Assembly (NCBI GenBank): GCA_910577445.1
Contig: CAJTMZ010000033.1
Location: 1-35,232 of the forward strand
Source: an uncultured Lachnospiraceae bacterium
Lineage (GTDB): Bacteria > Bacillota > Clostridia > Lachnospirales > Lachnospiraceae
DNA: 35,232 nucleotides
Reading direction: 5' to 3'
The first letter of the stretch is position 1; the number at the start of each line of letters is the position of its first letter. The position numbers were made by a program, and so were the translations under genes. Shown here in pieces: positions 1 through 7,284 of this stretch. Under the pieces are notes generated by a model. That model made no database searches. It was not told where the DNA came from and saw only the letters and a program-made list of their open reading frames with translations.

Positions 1-13
1 CCTCGCGGCATTC

Positions 14-42
14 GCCAAATGTCTGCTTCGCAGCCGCTTGGC
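14..42 (-). other. Hairpin just after the first leftward gene
   Basis: GCCAA (14-18) pairs with TTGGC (38-42), and inside it CTGC (23-26) pairs with GCAG (30-33) around a three-base loop. It lies immediately past the stop codon (43-45) of the leftward flavoprotein gene. There is no T run after it on the minus strand within the window, so it is not a clear intrinsic terminator. It may be a weak terminator, an RNA-stabilising hairpin or part of a GC-rich repeat cut by the window edge. Confidence 0.3.
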
Positions 43-474
43 TCATTGCCCGCGGAAATCAATTTCATACCTTGTCCCATGAGAAAATAAAATCCCGTCC
101 CTTAGCCGGATACAGAGAATACAGGTATTTTCATCGCAAAAGTCATTGTGTCCGTTATCAATCCACTCCGCAAAAGCGCCCCGCAGCTTCCCGGCGATTT
201 CCGCGTTTTCCGGCTTCCCGAAATAGCCCAGATTAACGGCTGTGCCATGAGCGGTAAACCAGTCTCCGGCGATTGCCACGAGTGGGTTTTGCTCAATCTG
301 TTTCATTTTATTGGAAAGCCCGTAGGTAATTACATAAAAAGCCCTGTTTTCATAAAATGCGTTTACAGCGCGCACATAAGGAACGTTGTCCTTTGTTGTG
401 GCAAGCGCAATGATGCTGTCCTTTCCAAAACGTTCCGCCATAATCCTTTCAGCTTCCCTGCTCAGTTTTTCCAT
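43..474 (-). CDS. Pyridoxamine 5'-phosphate oxidase-like FMN-binding protein
   Basis: This 143-residue cytoplasmic protein has the pattern of the PNPOx-like flavin split-barrel superfamily. An N-terminal helix is followed by strands carrying SIIALATTKDNVPYVRAV and FYVITYGLSNKMKQIEQNP, the usual FMN-phosphate-binding part of the barrel. The ATG at 474 was chosen because ACAGGAGGAA sits a few bases upstream; a longer frame to 525 lacks this support. It is the last of three leftward split-barrel genes, 54 bases after its neighbour. The substrate cannot be told: family members include oxidases, reductases and heme- or F420-binding proteins. The fold is fairly sure, the reaction unknown. Confidence 0.8.
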   Translation of the reverse strand: MEKLSREAERIMAERFGKDSIIALATTKDNVPYVRAVNAFYENRAFYVITYGLSNKMKQIEQNPLVAIAGDWFTAHGTAVNLGYFGKPENAEIAGKLRGAFAEWIDNGHNDFCDENTCILCIRLRDGILFSHGTRYEIDFRGQ

Positions 475-528
475 GAAAGATTCCTCCTGTATTGCATGCT
501 GTCTGTCCGGCGGGCGCCGGCGCACATG

Positions 529-1095
529 CTATTTTTCCTTTTTGTAAAAATCCCCGATTGTGCCCAGAAATTTTCCCAGGGAATGATAATTTCCCGAATA
601 AATCACAGGGTCGAATAAGGTAAGGTCGATGCCCCTTTCATCCACGTCAATCTGCTCGTCTACCTGCACATTCTTTATCCGGCAGAAAAAGGTGTCCGAT
701 TCTCCGGTGTTGACGGTTTTCGCCACCTCGCATTCGCAGACCCAGGGGCTGGCGTCAAGGGTGGGGGCCTCCACGCACAGAGCCTTATCCCAGGTGTAGG
801 AAACGGCGTCCTTCTTACCGTTCTTTCCGGAAGTTTGACCGAAATAGTCAACCAGTTCGAGCATTTTTGTTGTGGCAAGGTTAATGCTGAGCTGGCCGGT
901 TCTAAGGACATTCAGCTTTGTCTGTTTCGTGCCGTACATACTGATAATGTTCAGATAATCATAATCCTTCTCACAGGTTTTGCTTACCCATGTGATGGGG
1001 GCAAAATCCGGTGTGCCGTCCTCGTTATAAGTTCCGATAATGTAGGTTGGTTGTACAATCATTTCGTGGCTGGTTCCAATTGATTTTCTTTTCAT
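529..1095 (-). CDS. Flavin reductase-like FMN-binding protein
   Basis: This 188-residue protein belongs to the flavin reductase-like split-barrel family (related to HpaC and NADH:FMN oxidoreductases). Family features are the N-terminal PTYIIGTYNEDGTPDFAPITW segment (a barrel strand and turn), an SINLATTKMLELVDYFG stretch in the middle, and a C-terminal DPVIYSGNYHSLGKFLG end typical of these enzymes. The start at 1095 follows GAAAGGAGC at good spacing and drops an 11-residue extension. It probably binds FMN and uses NAD(P)H, but the electron acceptor is unknown. It sits between two other split-barrel genes on the same strand with gaps of 54 and 76 bases, consistent with one operon. Confidence 0.82.
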   Translation of the reverse strand: MKRKSIGTSHEMIVQPTYIIGTYNEDGTPDFAPITWVSKTCEKDYDYLNIISMYGTKQTKLNVLRTGQLSINLATTKMLELVDYFGQTSGKNGKKDAVSYTWDKALCVEAPTLDASPWVCECEVAKTVNTGESDTFFCRIKNVQVDEQIDVDERGIDLTLFDPVIYSGNYHSLGKFLGTIGDFYKKEK

Positions 1096-1171
1096 GTATA
1101 AACTTTGCTCCTTTCTTCGCACACACATGCATTTTTCAGCAATAGGTATGCTGTTCGGTTTTTTCGTGCCG

Positions 1172-1780
1172 TTAATTTACAGTAACACTTTCCGCTGTCA
1201 GCTTAAAAATCACAAAGAATATCTCGTCCTGCTCAACATATTCCTGCCGTATCATCGGATACAAATCCATTATTGCCGCCCTGATTTCGAGAGAGCTTTC
1301 CGCTTCTGCGCGGCCGCTGACACGAAGCCATCTGCGGGTATATAAATTGTAGCCGGCCAGTTCCACCATGGGATTTTCAATCAGGTTTTCATAAACGCTT
1401 TTCCGCCTGTCCGTCACAAAATACAGTGACTTATCATCCGAATAAATCATTCCCATTGGCCTTAAAGAGGGCCGGCTATCTGCACATGTCGCCAGGAAAA
1501 AATACCCGCATTCGCGGATAAACTGCGCGCAGTCCCCGGCAGTCAGTTCCCTGTGTCTTTCTTCGGCCGGTCTGTCTTTTGTAAGTTCATCGTTTAACAG
1601 GAAATCAATACTGCATTCCAGCAGTTTGCTTAATTTGATAAGCTTGTCTGTTTCGGGAAAGGCTATATCCATTTCCCATCTGGAAACCGACTGTCTGGAA
1701 ACTTTCAGGATTTCAGAAAGCCGTTCCTGTGTGATGCCTTTTCTTTTGCGCAAGGCCGCCAGTTTTTCGCCTGTGGTCAT
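1172..1780 (-). CDS. XRE-type HTH regulator fused to a PNPOx-like flavin domain
   Basis: This 202-residue protein has two parts. Residues 1 to about 65 form an XRE/Cro helix-turn-helix (TTGEKLAALRKRKGITQERL, then a recognition helix with VSRQSVSRWE). Residues about 80-202 form a pyridoxamine phosphate oxidase-like split barrel (FFLATCADSRPSLRPMGM, YFVTDRRKSVYENLIENP). The start at 1780 is preceded by AGAAAGGAGC. It is the first gene of a leftward set of three flavin-barrel genes and is divergent from the ridA-like gene. The architecture suggests a DNA-binding regulator that reads a flavin, heme or redox ligand and probably controls its own operon or the divergent gene. That role is inferred; the domains are clear. 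Confidence 0.85.
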   Translation of the reverse strand: MTTGEKLAALRKRKGITQERLSEILKVSRQSVSRWEMDIAFPETDKLIKLSKLLECSIDFLLNDELTKDRPAEERHRELTAGDCAQFIRECGYFFLATCADSRPSLRPMGMIYSDDKSLYFVTDRRKSVYENLIENPMVELAGYNLYTRRWLRVSGRAEAESSLEIRAAIMDLYPMIRQEYVEQDEIFFVIFKLTAESVTVN

Positions 1781-1892
1781 AGGGGTTCCTGCTCCTTTCT
1801 TTCAGCCGCCTGTCTGGAGTGTTACTTTCTGCTTCTATTGTAATTCCCAAAACGCAAAATGAGAAGTCCTTTGCGATTGCATGATGTAAACT

Positions 1893-1921
1893 TTGGATTG
1901 CGGCAGATAGTGTGCTATAAT
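1893..1921 (+). promoter_or_regulatory. Extended -10 promoter for the ridA-like gene
   Basis: TGCTATAAT (1913-1921) is a perfect -10 hexamer with an extended TGn element. A weak -35 (TTGGAT, 1893-1898) lies 17 bases upstream. It reads towards the ridA-like gene at 2024, leaving a leader of about 95 bases that contains a GC-rich hairpin. Confidence 0.6.
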
Positions 1922-1933
1922 AAATTATATAGC

Positions 1934-1970
1934 CGGGCAGCCGGGCCACAGGGAGCCCGCCCGTCTTTTT
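1934..1970 (+). terminator. GC-rich leader hairpin with T5, possible attenuator
   Basis: CGGGC (1942-1946) can pair with GCCCG (1955-1959). A second CGGGC (1934-1938) can pair with GCCCG (1959-1963), so alternative folds are possible. A run of five T (1966-1970) follows. It lies between the promoter and the ridA-like gene and could end some transcripts early; no small reading frame or known riboswitch is evident. Confidence 0.35.
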
Positions 1971-2023
1971 GGGGCTTCCTATGGTAAAATATACTGCAGA
2001 AAACAAAAAGGAGGATACAGGAA

Positions 2024-2428
2024 ATGAGTGAAATTGTCAGGTTAGACATAAATGAGGAATGGGCGCATTCGGGAATCATCAAAGCGGGAGATTTTTGCTT
2101 TCTGAATTATTGCGTGGGAAATATCGGCGGAACAATTGAGGAACAGATAAACGGCGCTTTTGATGAAATGGAAAAACGTCTGGCGCTGGTCGGGCTTGGC
2201 CTTGAAAATGTTGTCCAGATGGATTGTCTGTTTCGGGATATCTGGGACATTCCTGTTATGGAAAAGGTTATAAAAGAAAGATTTAACGGGAAATATCCTG
2301 TCCGCAAATCCATTCAGACGGAATTTGCCCATAAGGGCGGAGAAAACGGATTACAGTTTCAGGCCGATGCGGTTGCATACTGTATACCCGTTCTTTCCGC
2401 GAAAAGCAGCGATTCACCTACAGACTGA
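2024..2428 (+). CDS. RidA-family (YjgF/YER057c/UK114) protein
   Basis: This 134-residue protein matches the RidA family of small trimeric enamine/imine deaminases. The family removes reactive 2-aminoacrylate-type intermediates formed by PLP enzymes. Visible features are the GTIEEQINGAFDEMEKRL helix, the VVQMDCLFRDI strand and the KYPVRKSIQ segment, whose arginine is probably the catalytic carboxylate-binding Arg of RidA. The usual C-terminal glutamate region (IEIEAIA in E. coli) reads FQADAVAY here, so the acid position appears to be Asp; this protein may belong to a Rid subfamily other than RidA itself. AGGAGG lies upstream of the ATG. It stands alone, divergent from the flavoprotein operon and convergent with the ABC permease gene. 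Confidence 0.82.
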   Translation: MSEIVRLDINEEWAHSGIIKAGDFCFLNYCVGNIGGTIEEQINGAFDEMEKRLALVGLGLENVVQMDCLFRDIWDIPVMEKVIKERFNGKYPVRKSIQTEFAHKGGENGLQFQADAVAYCIPVLSAKSSDSPTD

Positions 2429-2461
2429 CAGACCATTTGCGGCGCCGCCCGGCAGCGTTTC

Positions 2462-3193
2462 CTATGCTTTCACATCCTGTTTTTTCAGCAACAGCACAGC
2501 GCATCCGCAAAAAAGGATGAGATAGGCAAGGCAGCTTACAAAAAACAGAATTCCGTTTCCGGCAAGCATATCTTCGCTTTTATTGGCGTTCATCCCAAGT
2601 ACCATAAGGGAATAGGGGTACAAAATACCGAAGCTGGAGTTAGAGGCCAGAAATCCGGTGATGCTTCCGATGACCGCGACGGCGATGGGGGTGGCAAAGC
2701 TGCGTATCTGCATGGAGATAAGAAGCTGTAAGGCGGCAATCATAAGGCCGCCAAGGCAGCCCCGCAGGGTATAGGCAAAGAGCTGTGCCGGGGGAAGGCC
2801 GGGCAGGCCCGCCAGCTTACCTGCGGTTAAATAAAGCGCAAGGAGCCAAAGCTGTGTCAGAAAGGTAATTCTGGCAATGATTATCAACTTTCCGAAAAAG
2901 ATGTGGCTGACCTTTACCGGCGCGGTCAGAAGCATATTCCGGTTTTTGTTCTGGTTTTCAAGCCGCCACAGATAGCTGCAGTAAATGGCAATTAAAGGCG
3001 CAAAGAAAAAATCCGTGTAAAATAAGGTTACCTGCGTCCACAGGGAGTACCATCCGCTTTTAAGATAGAGTAAATTATTCAGGTAATTCTGCACACCCAT
3101 AATGGCCGGTACAATGGGAATCAGAAAAAAAGCCAGCCAGATAAATGAGCGTCTTATTTTGATTTTTTCACTTTTCATACAGGCGTAAAGCAT
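2462..3193 (-). CDS. ABC-2 type permease, lantibiotic-immunity MutG/LanG-like
   Basis: This 243-residue integral membrane protein has about six hydrophobic segments and the LanG/MutG-type start (MLYACMKSEKIKIRRSFIWLAF), a short charged N-terminus entering the first membrane helix. It would be one of two permeases of an ABC exporter that removes antimicrobial peptides from the membrane in lantibiotic producers and in CprABC-type resistance systems. It is the last gene of a leftward three-gene operon, 3 bases after the other permease. No lanthipeptide biosynthesis genes are nearby, so resistance or sensing is likelier than self-immunity. The end is convergent with the ridA-like gene, 33 bases away. 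Confidence 0.8.
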   Translation of the reverse strand: MLYACMKSEKIKIRRSFIWLAFFLIPIVPAIMGVQNYLNNLLYLKSGWYSLWTQVTLFYTDFFFAPLIAIYCSYLWRLENQNKNRNMLLTAPVKVSHIFFGKLIIIARITFLTQLWLLALYLTAGKLAGLPGLPPAQLFAYTLRGCLGGLMIAALQLLISMQIRSFATPIAVAVIGSITGFLASNSSFGILYPYSLMVLGMNANKSEDMLAGNGILFFVSCLAYLILFCGCAVLLLKKQDVKA

Positions 3194-3196
3194 TTT

Positions 3197-3961
3197 TCAG
3201 ACCTCCTTTTTCATAAATCTGTCTTTACCAATCAGGTAAGCGATGATTCCAAAGACGACAAAGCCGATAAAAAACGGAACGGCAAAAGGAACCGGATAAT
3301 AAGTGACAATGCGGGAGGCTTCCTCATAGTCCAGGCTGACGGTTAAGAAAACCGAATAATATGTCCAGGGCAGCAGATATTTGACGGGCATCTGCGGGAA
3401 AAATCCTGAGAAGATGCCTGCGAAGGTTCCGCCCACTCCCACAAACAGGGGAAACAGTTGGTTATATGAAATCAGAGACAGCGACTGCTGTATAACAATC
3501 AGCACCATTCCCACGGTAAGGCTTGCCAGAAAGAAAAGCAGTATGTTTTCTAAAGGAGCCGGCTGCGCAACATGGAATCTCCGGCATAATACATATATCA
3601 GGGCGGTTTGGGCCAGCGTGAAGAAAAGCAGGTACAGGAAGCTTAAAAACAGCTTTATATGGAAAATGCTGCGTCTTGGCTGCATGGTGCATAAAAGTTT
3701 GAAGGTGTTTCCTTTCAGCTCCATATCACAGAGCCGGCTTTCCACACAGGCAATGATGACGGGAAGAAAAAAGGAATCCATAATAGGAAAATTGGCAAGG
3801 AGATAGTAGTACCCCTGCTGCATTACCACATCGTTTTTTTCCTGCATGCGGGACATGGCCCAGAGCGACCATACCATCATCAGACACAGGGACGCCGTGT
3901 AGAGGAGGCCGATATGGCGGTGTCTGGTTTTCTTAAGTTCCGTTAAAAATAAACGCATCAT
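3197..3961 (-). CDS. ABC-2 type permease, lantibiotic-immunity MutE/EpiE-like
   Basis: This 254-residue membrane protein has about six transmembrane stretches. The family feature is the N-terminal RLFLTELKKTRHRHIGLLYT segment followed by a loop and the LCDMELKGNTFKLL stretch seen in LanE/MutE and CprB-type permeases. It would pair with the adjacent LanG-like permease to form the channel of the ABC exporter. Its start overlaps the stop of the ATPase gene by four bases (ATGA), which indicates translational coupling. Two adjacent ATG codons (3961 and 3958) are possible starts; 3961 was taken because of the coupling. Confidence 0.8.
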   Translation of the reverse strand: MMRLFLTELKKTRHRHIGLLYTASLCLMMVWSLWAMSRMQEKNDVVMQQGYYYLLANFPIMDSFFLPVIIACVESRLCDMELKGNTFKLLCTMQPRRSIFHIKLFLSFLYLLFFTLAQTALIYVLCRRFHVAQPAPLENILLFFLASLTVGMVLIVIQQSLSLISYNQLFPLFVGVGGTFAGIFSGFFPQMPVKYLLPWTYYSVFLTVSLDYEEASRIVTYYPVPFAVPFFIGFVVFGIIAYLIGKDRFMKKEV

Positions 3962-4914
3962 AAGCTCACCTGCTTTCCGGTCAGTTTCAGGAAAATATCC
4001 TCCAGAGATTTCTGGTATTCCTCAATCCGTAAAATTCCAATACCCTGTTTCACAAGTTCGGAGATTAAAAACGCCGTTTTATCGTCGCTGGTTTCCGGGA
4101 ACATTAAAAAATCTTCTTCCAGCCGGCAGTCAATCTGATTTTCATTTAATACGGCCAGGGCCCGGCTGTTGTGACTGGTGCGCAGGCGTAGCTGGCGTCT
4201 GCTGTATTCATGGAGGTGGAGAAGGCTGTCCTGATAAATCAGCTTCCCTTTATTGATGATACCGGCATAATCCGCCATCTGGTCGATTTCGCTTAAGAGA
4301 TGGCTGGATACCATGACGGTCATGTGATAAGCTTCCGGCAGAGAGCGCACCAGCTCCCGCATTTCCGAAATCCCGGCAGGGTCCAGGCCGTTGGTGGGTT
4401 CGTCTAAAAGAAGGAGCTTCGGGTGCCCTAACAGAGCGCCGGCAAGCCCCAGACGCTGTTTCATGCCGAGGGAATAGCGGCCCGCCTTTTTATCCTGCTG
4501 ATTTTCCATCCGTACGATGGAAAGTACCTCGTTTATTTCCTTTTTGGGTATGTTTTTCAGGGTGCAGATAATTTCCAGATTTTCCCGTCCCGTGAGATGA
4601 CCGTAATAGGAGGGGGATTCAATCAGGGAGCCGGTCTGCCGAAGGATGGCCAGCCTGTGTTTTTCAGCCGCCGCTTTTCCGGGAGAGGACAGGGAGGTTC
4701 CCAGAATGGAGATATCTCCGTGCGTGGGTTTAACCAGTCCAAGCAGCATTTTCATGGTAGTGCTTTTTCCGGCGCCGTTGGGACCTAAAAATCCGTAAAT
4801 ACAGCCTTCCGGCACGGCAAGGTTCACGTCCTTAACCACATTGGCACAGGTATGTCCCTGCGTGTAGGTTTTCGTAAGATTTTTCGTTTCAATTACAAAG
4901 TTTTGTTTTTTCAT
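3958..4914 (-). CDS. ABC transporter ATPase, lantibiotic-immunity LanF/CprA-like
   Basis: This 318-residue nucleotide-binding subunit energises the two downstream permeases. Walker A (FLGPNGAGKSTT), the ABC signature (YSLGMKQRLGLAGAL), Walker B with the catalytic Glu (LLLLDEPTNGLDP) and the switch His (VSSHLLSE) are intact. The C-terminal 80 residues are an accessory domain typical of this subfamily. Two in-frame ATGs (4920 and 4914) lie after AAAGGAAAGGA; 4914 has the better spacing. It is the first gene of the leftward operon and is divergent from a regulator/kinase pair. This layout matches CprABC-CprRK of Clostridioides difficile and LanFEG-RK modules. Confidence 0.88.
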   Translation of the reverse strand: MKKQNFVIETKNLTKTYTQGHTCANVVKDVNLAVPEGCIYGFLGPNGAGKSTTMKMLLGLVKPTHGDISILGTSLSSPGKAAAEKHRLAILRQTGSLIESPSYYGHLTGRENLEIICTLKNIPKKEINEVLSIVRMENQQDKKAGRYSLGMKQRLGLAGALLGHPKLLLLDEPTNGLDPAGISEMRELVRSLPEAYHMTVMVSSHLLSEIDQMADYAGIINKGKLIYQDSLLHLHEYSRRQLRLRTSHNSRALAVLNENQIDCRLEEDFLMFPETSDDKTAFLISELVKQGIGILRIEEYQKSLEDIFLKLTGKQVSL

Positions 4915-4945
4915 AAACATTTTCCTTTCCTTTGGGTTTAAAAGG

Positions 4946-5038
4946 AGTATACAGGGCGCGCCTTACATGAAAATGAAAGCTGCCTTACGTTTACCTTAAA
5001 TTTTCGTCAGATTGCTTACGGAAGGAAAAATTTATAAT
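4946..5038. promoter_or_regulatory. Divergent promoter region with repeated CTTAC boxes
   Basis: Leftward, TATACT (complement of 4946-4951) with TTTTCA (complement of 4968-4973) could serve the ABC operon. Rightward, TATAAT at 5033-5038 could serve the regulator/kinase genes. Between and around them CTTAC occurs at 4962, 4984 and 5015; the first two are part of an exact GCCTTAC, 22 bases apart, and the third lies 31 bases further on. Spacing near two and three helical turns suits direct-repeat binding by an OmpR-type regulator. The operator role is inferred. Confidence 0.45.
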
Positions 5039-5089
5039 ATAATAAGCGTACGGTAAAGAATGCAAAGGCAAGAGGGCGGGGGATGGGCT

Positions 5090-5800
5090 ATGAAACATAT
5101 CTTTGAGAGCACACTGCTTCTGGTAGATGACAACGGAGAATTTTTAAGGATGGTAACGGGGATTCTGAAAAGGGAAGGATTCCTCCATATAGACTGCGCC
5201 GCCAGTGTGAGGGAGACGCAGGATTATTTTCTGAAAAAGGAGCCGGACATGGTGATTCTGGACATCAATCTTCCCGACGGGGACGGTTTTTCCCTGATGC
5301 AGAAGATTAGGACCGTGTCGGAGGTGCCGGTGCTTTTCCTTTCCGCCAGAGACGAGGACAGCGACCGGCTTTTAGGACTTGGACTTGGAGCGGACGACTA
5401 TATGGTAAAGCCTTTTTTGCCCAGAGAGCTTATCCTGCGCATTGGCGCTATCCTGAAAAGAACCTATTTTCCGAAGGGCGGCACGGCGGTTTGGGAGGAG
5501 GAGCTTTTAACATTGGGCGACCGGACGGCGGATTTTAAAAGCGGTGTGGTCAGGCGGGAAGATAAAGAGATTCCGCTGACCGCAAAGGAAATGCTGATTC
5601 TGCGCAAGCTCTGGGAAAACAAGGGAAATATTGTAACTTTTGACCAGATCTGTCAGGCGGTGTGGGAGGATAATTATTTCGGATATGAAAACACCATAAT
5701 GGTGCATATCAGGCGGCTGAGAGAGAAGATAGAAGAAAACCCGTCAAAGCCCCGGTTTCTTTTGACGGTGCGGGGGCTGGGATATAAGCTGAAGGTATAA
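5090..5800 (+). CDS. OmpR/PhoB-family response regulator
   Basis: This 236-residue regulator has a receiver domain (about residues 8-122; acidic pair DD in LLLVDDN, phosphoacceptor D58 in VILDINLPDGDG, switch Thr/Ser in LFLSARD, Lys in YMVKPF) and a C-terminal winged helix (about 140-235; LTAKEMLILRKL and MVHIRRLREKI). The start at 5090 follows GAGGGCGGGGGA; an ATG at 5060 lacks a ribosome binding site. It lies 4 bases before its kinase and is divergent from the LanFEG-like ABC operon, which it most likely activates when phosphorylated. Confidence 0.9.
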   Translation: MKHIFESTLLLVDDNGEFLRMVTGILKREGFLHIDCAASVRETQDYFLKKEPDMVILDINLPDGDGFSLMQKIRTVSEVPVLFLSARDEDSDRLLGLGLGADDYMVKPFLPRELILRIGAILKRTYFPKGGTAVWEEELLTLGDRTADFKSGVVRREDKEIPLTAKEMLILRKLWENKGNIVTFDQICQAVWEDNYFGYENTIMVHIRRLREKIEENPSKPRFLLTVRGLGYKLKV

Positions 5801-5804
5801 TGAA

Positions 5805-7217
5805 ATGAAAGATTTACTGAAAATTTACAGCAGATATATCGGAATTACCTGGATAATTGTGGTGTTTCTGGTCATTGTAAATCTGAGCGGCCTGATGGTG
5901 TTCGGTATTTATCATATGACGGGGAATTTCAATATGTTCCCAAGAGGCATTCTGGGAATGGAGGCTTTAGTGGAGGAGGAAAGCGCCGGGGAATCCTTTG
6001 TTATGACGGAAAAAATCGAGGAATATTTAAGAGGCAGGGATTTTATTTTCCTGATGGTTTTGGATGACCAGGGGGATGTGGTATATTCCTGGAACAAACC
6101 AAAGGAGCTTAAGGAGCATTATACTCTGGGAGAGGTGGCGGCTTTTACCAGATGGTATCTTGAGGATTACCCGGTAAAGGTGCTTCGGACAAAAAAGGGA
6201 CTTTTGGTGGCCGGACGGGAAAAGAACAGCGTATGGAAATATTCAGTGGAAATAGCGGAAAATTCCATGAAAGACGCAATCGCGTACATGCAGATTTTTG
6301 TAGCGCTTAATTTCGCGGTGATGCTTCTGGTGGCGTTTTTTTTGGGATACCGTTATTACAAGTCGTTGCGGCCGCTTTCAGAGGGAATCGGCGCTTTGTC
6401 CGAAAACAGGAAAACCCATCTCGCGGAAAAAGGAGCGGCTTCCAGCCTTGCGGCGCAGATTAACAGGACCTCCGATGTACTGGAGTCGCAGAGAAACGCG
6501 CTTGAAAAGAGGGATACGGCAAGAACGGAATGGATAGCGGGTGTGTCCCATGATATCCGCACGCCCCTTTCCATGATTATGGGCTATGCGGACGAGCTAG
6601 AAAGAAGCGTTTATCTTGATGAGGAGGAGCGGGCAAAGGCGGCGGTGATAAGGAGCCAGAGCCTGAAAATCCGGCAGTTGATTGAGGATTTGAATCTCAC
6701 CTCCAAGCTGGAATACCATATGCAGCCCCTGCGGGTTCATGCTTTTTATCCGGCATCTCTTCTCCGGCAGCTCGCGGCGGAGGTGATAAACGAGGAGCCG
6801 GGCGAGCAGTACGAGCTGATACCGGATATTGAGCCGGAGCTGGAGGGTTTTGAGATAAAAGGGGACGAGCGGCTGATTTCCCGGGCCGTGAGAAATCTTT
6901 TAAACAACAGCATTCGCCACAATCCGGCAGGCTGCCGGATATATCTGACGGCGCGGCGGAAAGAGGAGGGAGTCCTTATCCGCGTAAAGGACGACGGCAA
7001 AGGAATCGGCGATGAGATTGTCAGATGTCTTATGGAGGAGAAGGAGGGCGGAGAGGAGAGTTTAAGCGGGGGCGCTTTCCGGAAAAGGGAAAAAGAAAAG
7101 CCCCACATTATGGGACTTCGCATTGTAAAGCAAATCGTGCTCGCCCATAAGGGGGTTTTTGAAATACAGGAAGAGGGATACTGCGTAAGCATGTGGTTTC
7201 CGTCCTCCGTTTCCTGA
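5805..7217 (+). CDS. Membrane sensor histidine kinase
   Basis: This 470-residue kinase has a transmembrane helix at about residues 13-37, an outside region of about 120 residues, a second helix at about 163-185, and a cytoplasmic kinase core. The H-box is GVSHDIRTPLSM with phosphoacceptor His249. The ATPase part shows an N-box (RNLLNNSIRHN), a G1 box (VKDDGKGIG) and GLRIVKQIV. The sizeable outside domain resembles lantibiotic or peptide sensors (NisK, CprK) more than the loop-less BceS type. It overlaps nothing, 4 bases after its regulator, and probably senses a peptide that the divergent ABC exporter removes. The ligand is inferred from context only. Confidence 0.88.
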   Translation: MKDLLKIYSRYIGITWIIVVFLVIVNLSGLMVFGIYHMTGNFNMFPRGILGMEALVEEESAGESFVMTEKIEEYLRGRDFIFLMVLDDQGDVVYSWNKPKELKEHYTLGEVAAFTRWYLEDYPVKVLRTKKGLLVAGREKNSVWKYSVEIAENSMKDAIAYMQIFVALNFAVMLLVAFFLGYRYYKSLRPLSEGIGALSENRKTHLAEKGAASSLAAQINRTSDVLESQRNALEKRDTARTEWIAGVSHDIRTPLSMIMGYADELERSVYLDEEERAKAAVIRSQSLKIRQLIEDLNLTSKLEYHMQPLRVHAFYPASLLRQLAAEVINEEPGEQYELIPDIEPELEGFEIKGDERLISRAVRNLLNNSIRHNPAGCRIYLTARRKEEGVLIRVKDDGKGIGDEIVRCLMEEKEGGEESLSGGAFRKREKEKPHIMGLRIVKQIVLAHKGVFEIQEEGYCVSMWFPSSVS

Positions 7218-7240
7218 GTGGTTTCCGGAAATTCAGGTTC

Positions 7241-7274
7241 CGGGCCTTTTGCGGATATCTCCGGAAAAAGCCCG
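7241..7274. other. Hairpin between convergent genes
   Basis: CGGGCCTTTT (7241-7250) pairs with AAAAAGCCCG (7265-7274), with one mismatch or bulge, and CGGA/TCCG pairs inside. It lies between the ends of the kinase gene and the leftward hemolysin III gene. Neither side has a clean T run after the stem, so it is at best a weak bidirectional terminator. Confidence 0.4.
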
Positions 7275-7284
7275 GCTTACAGAA

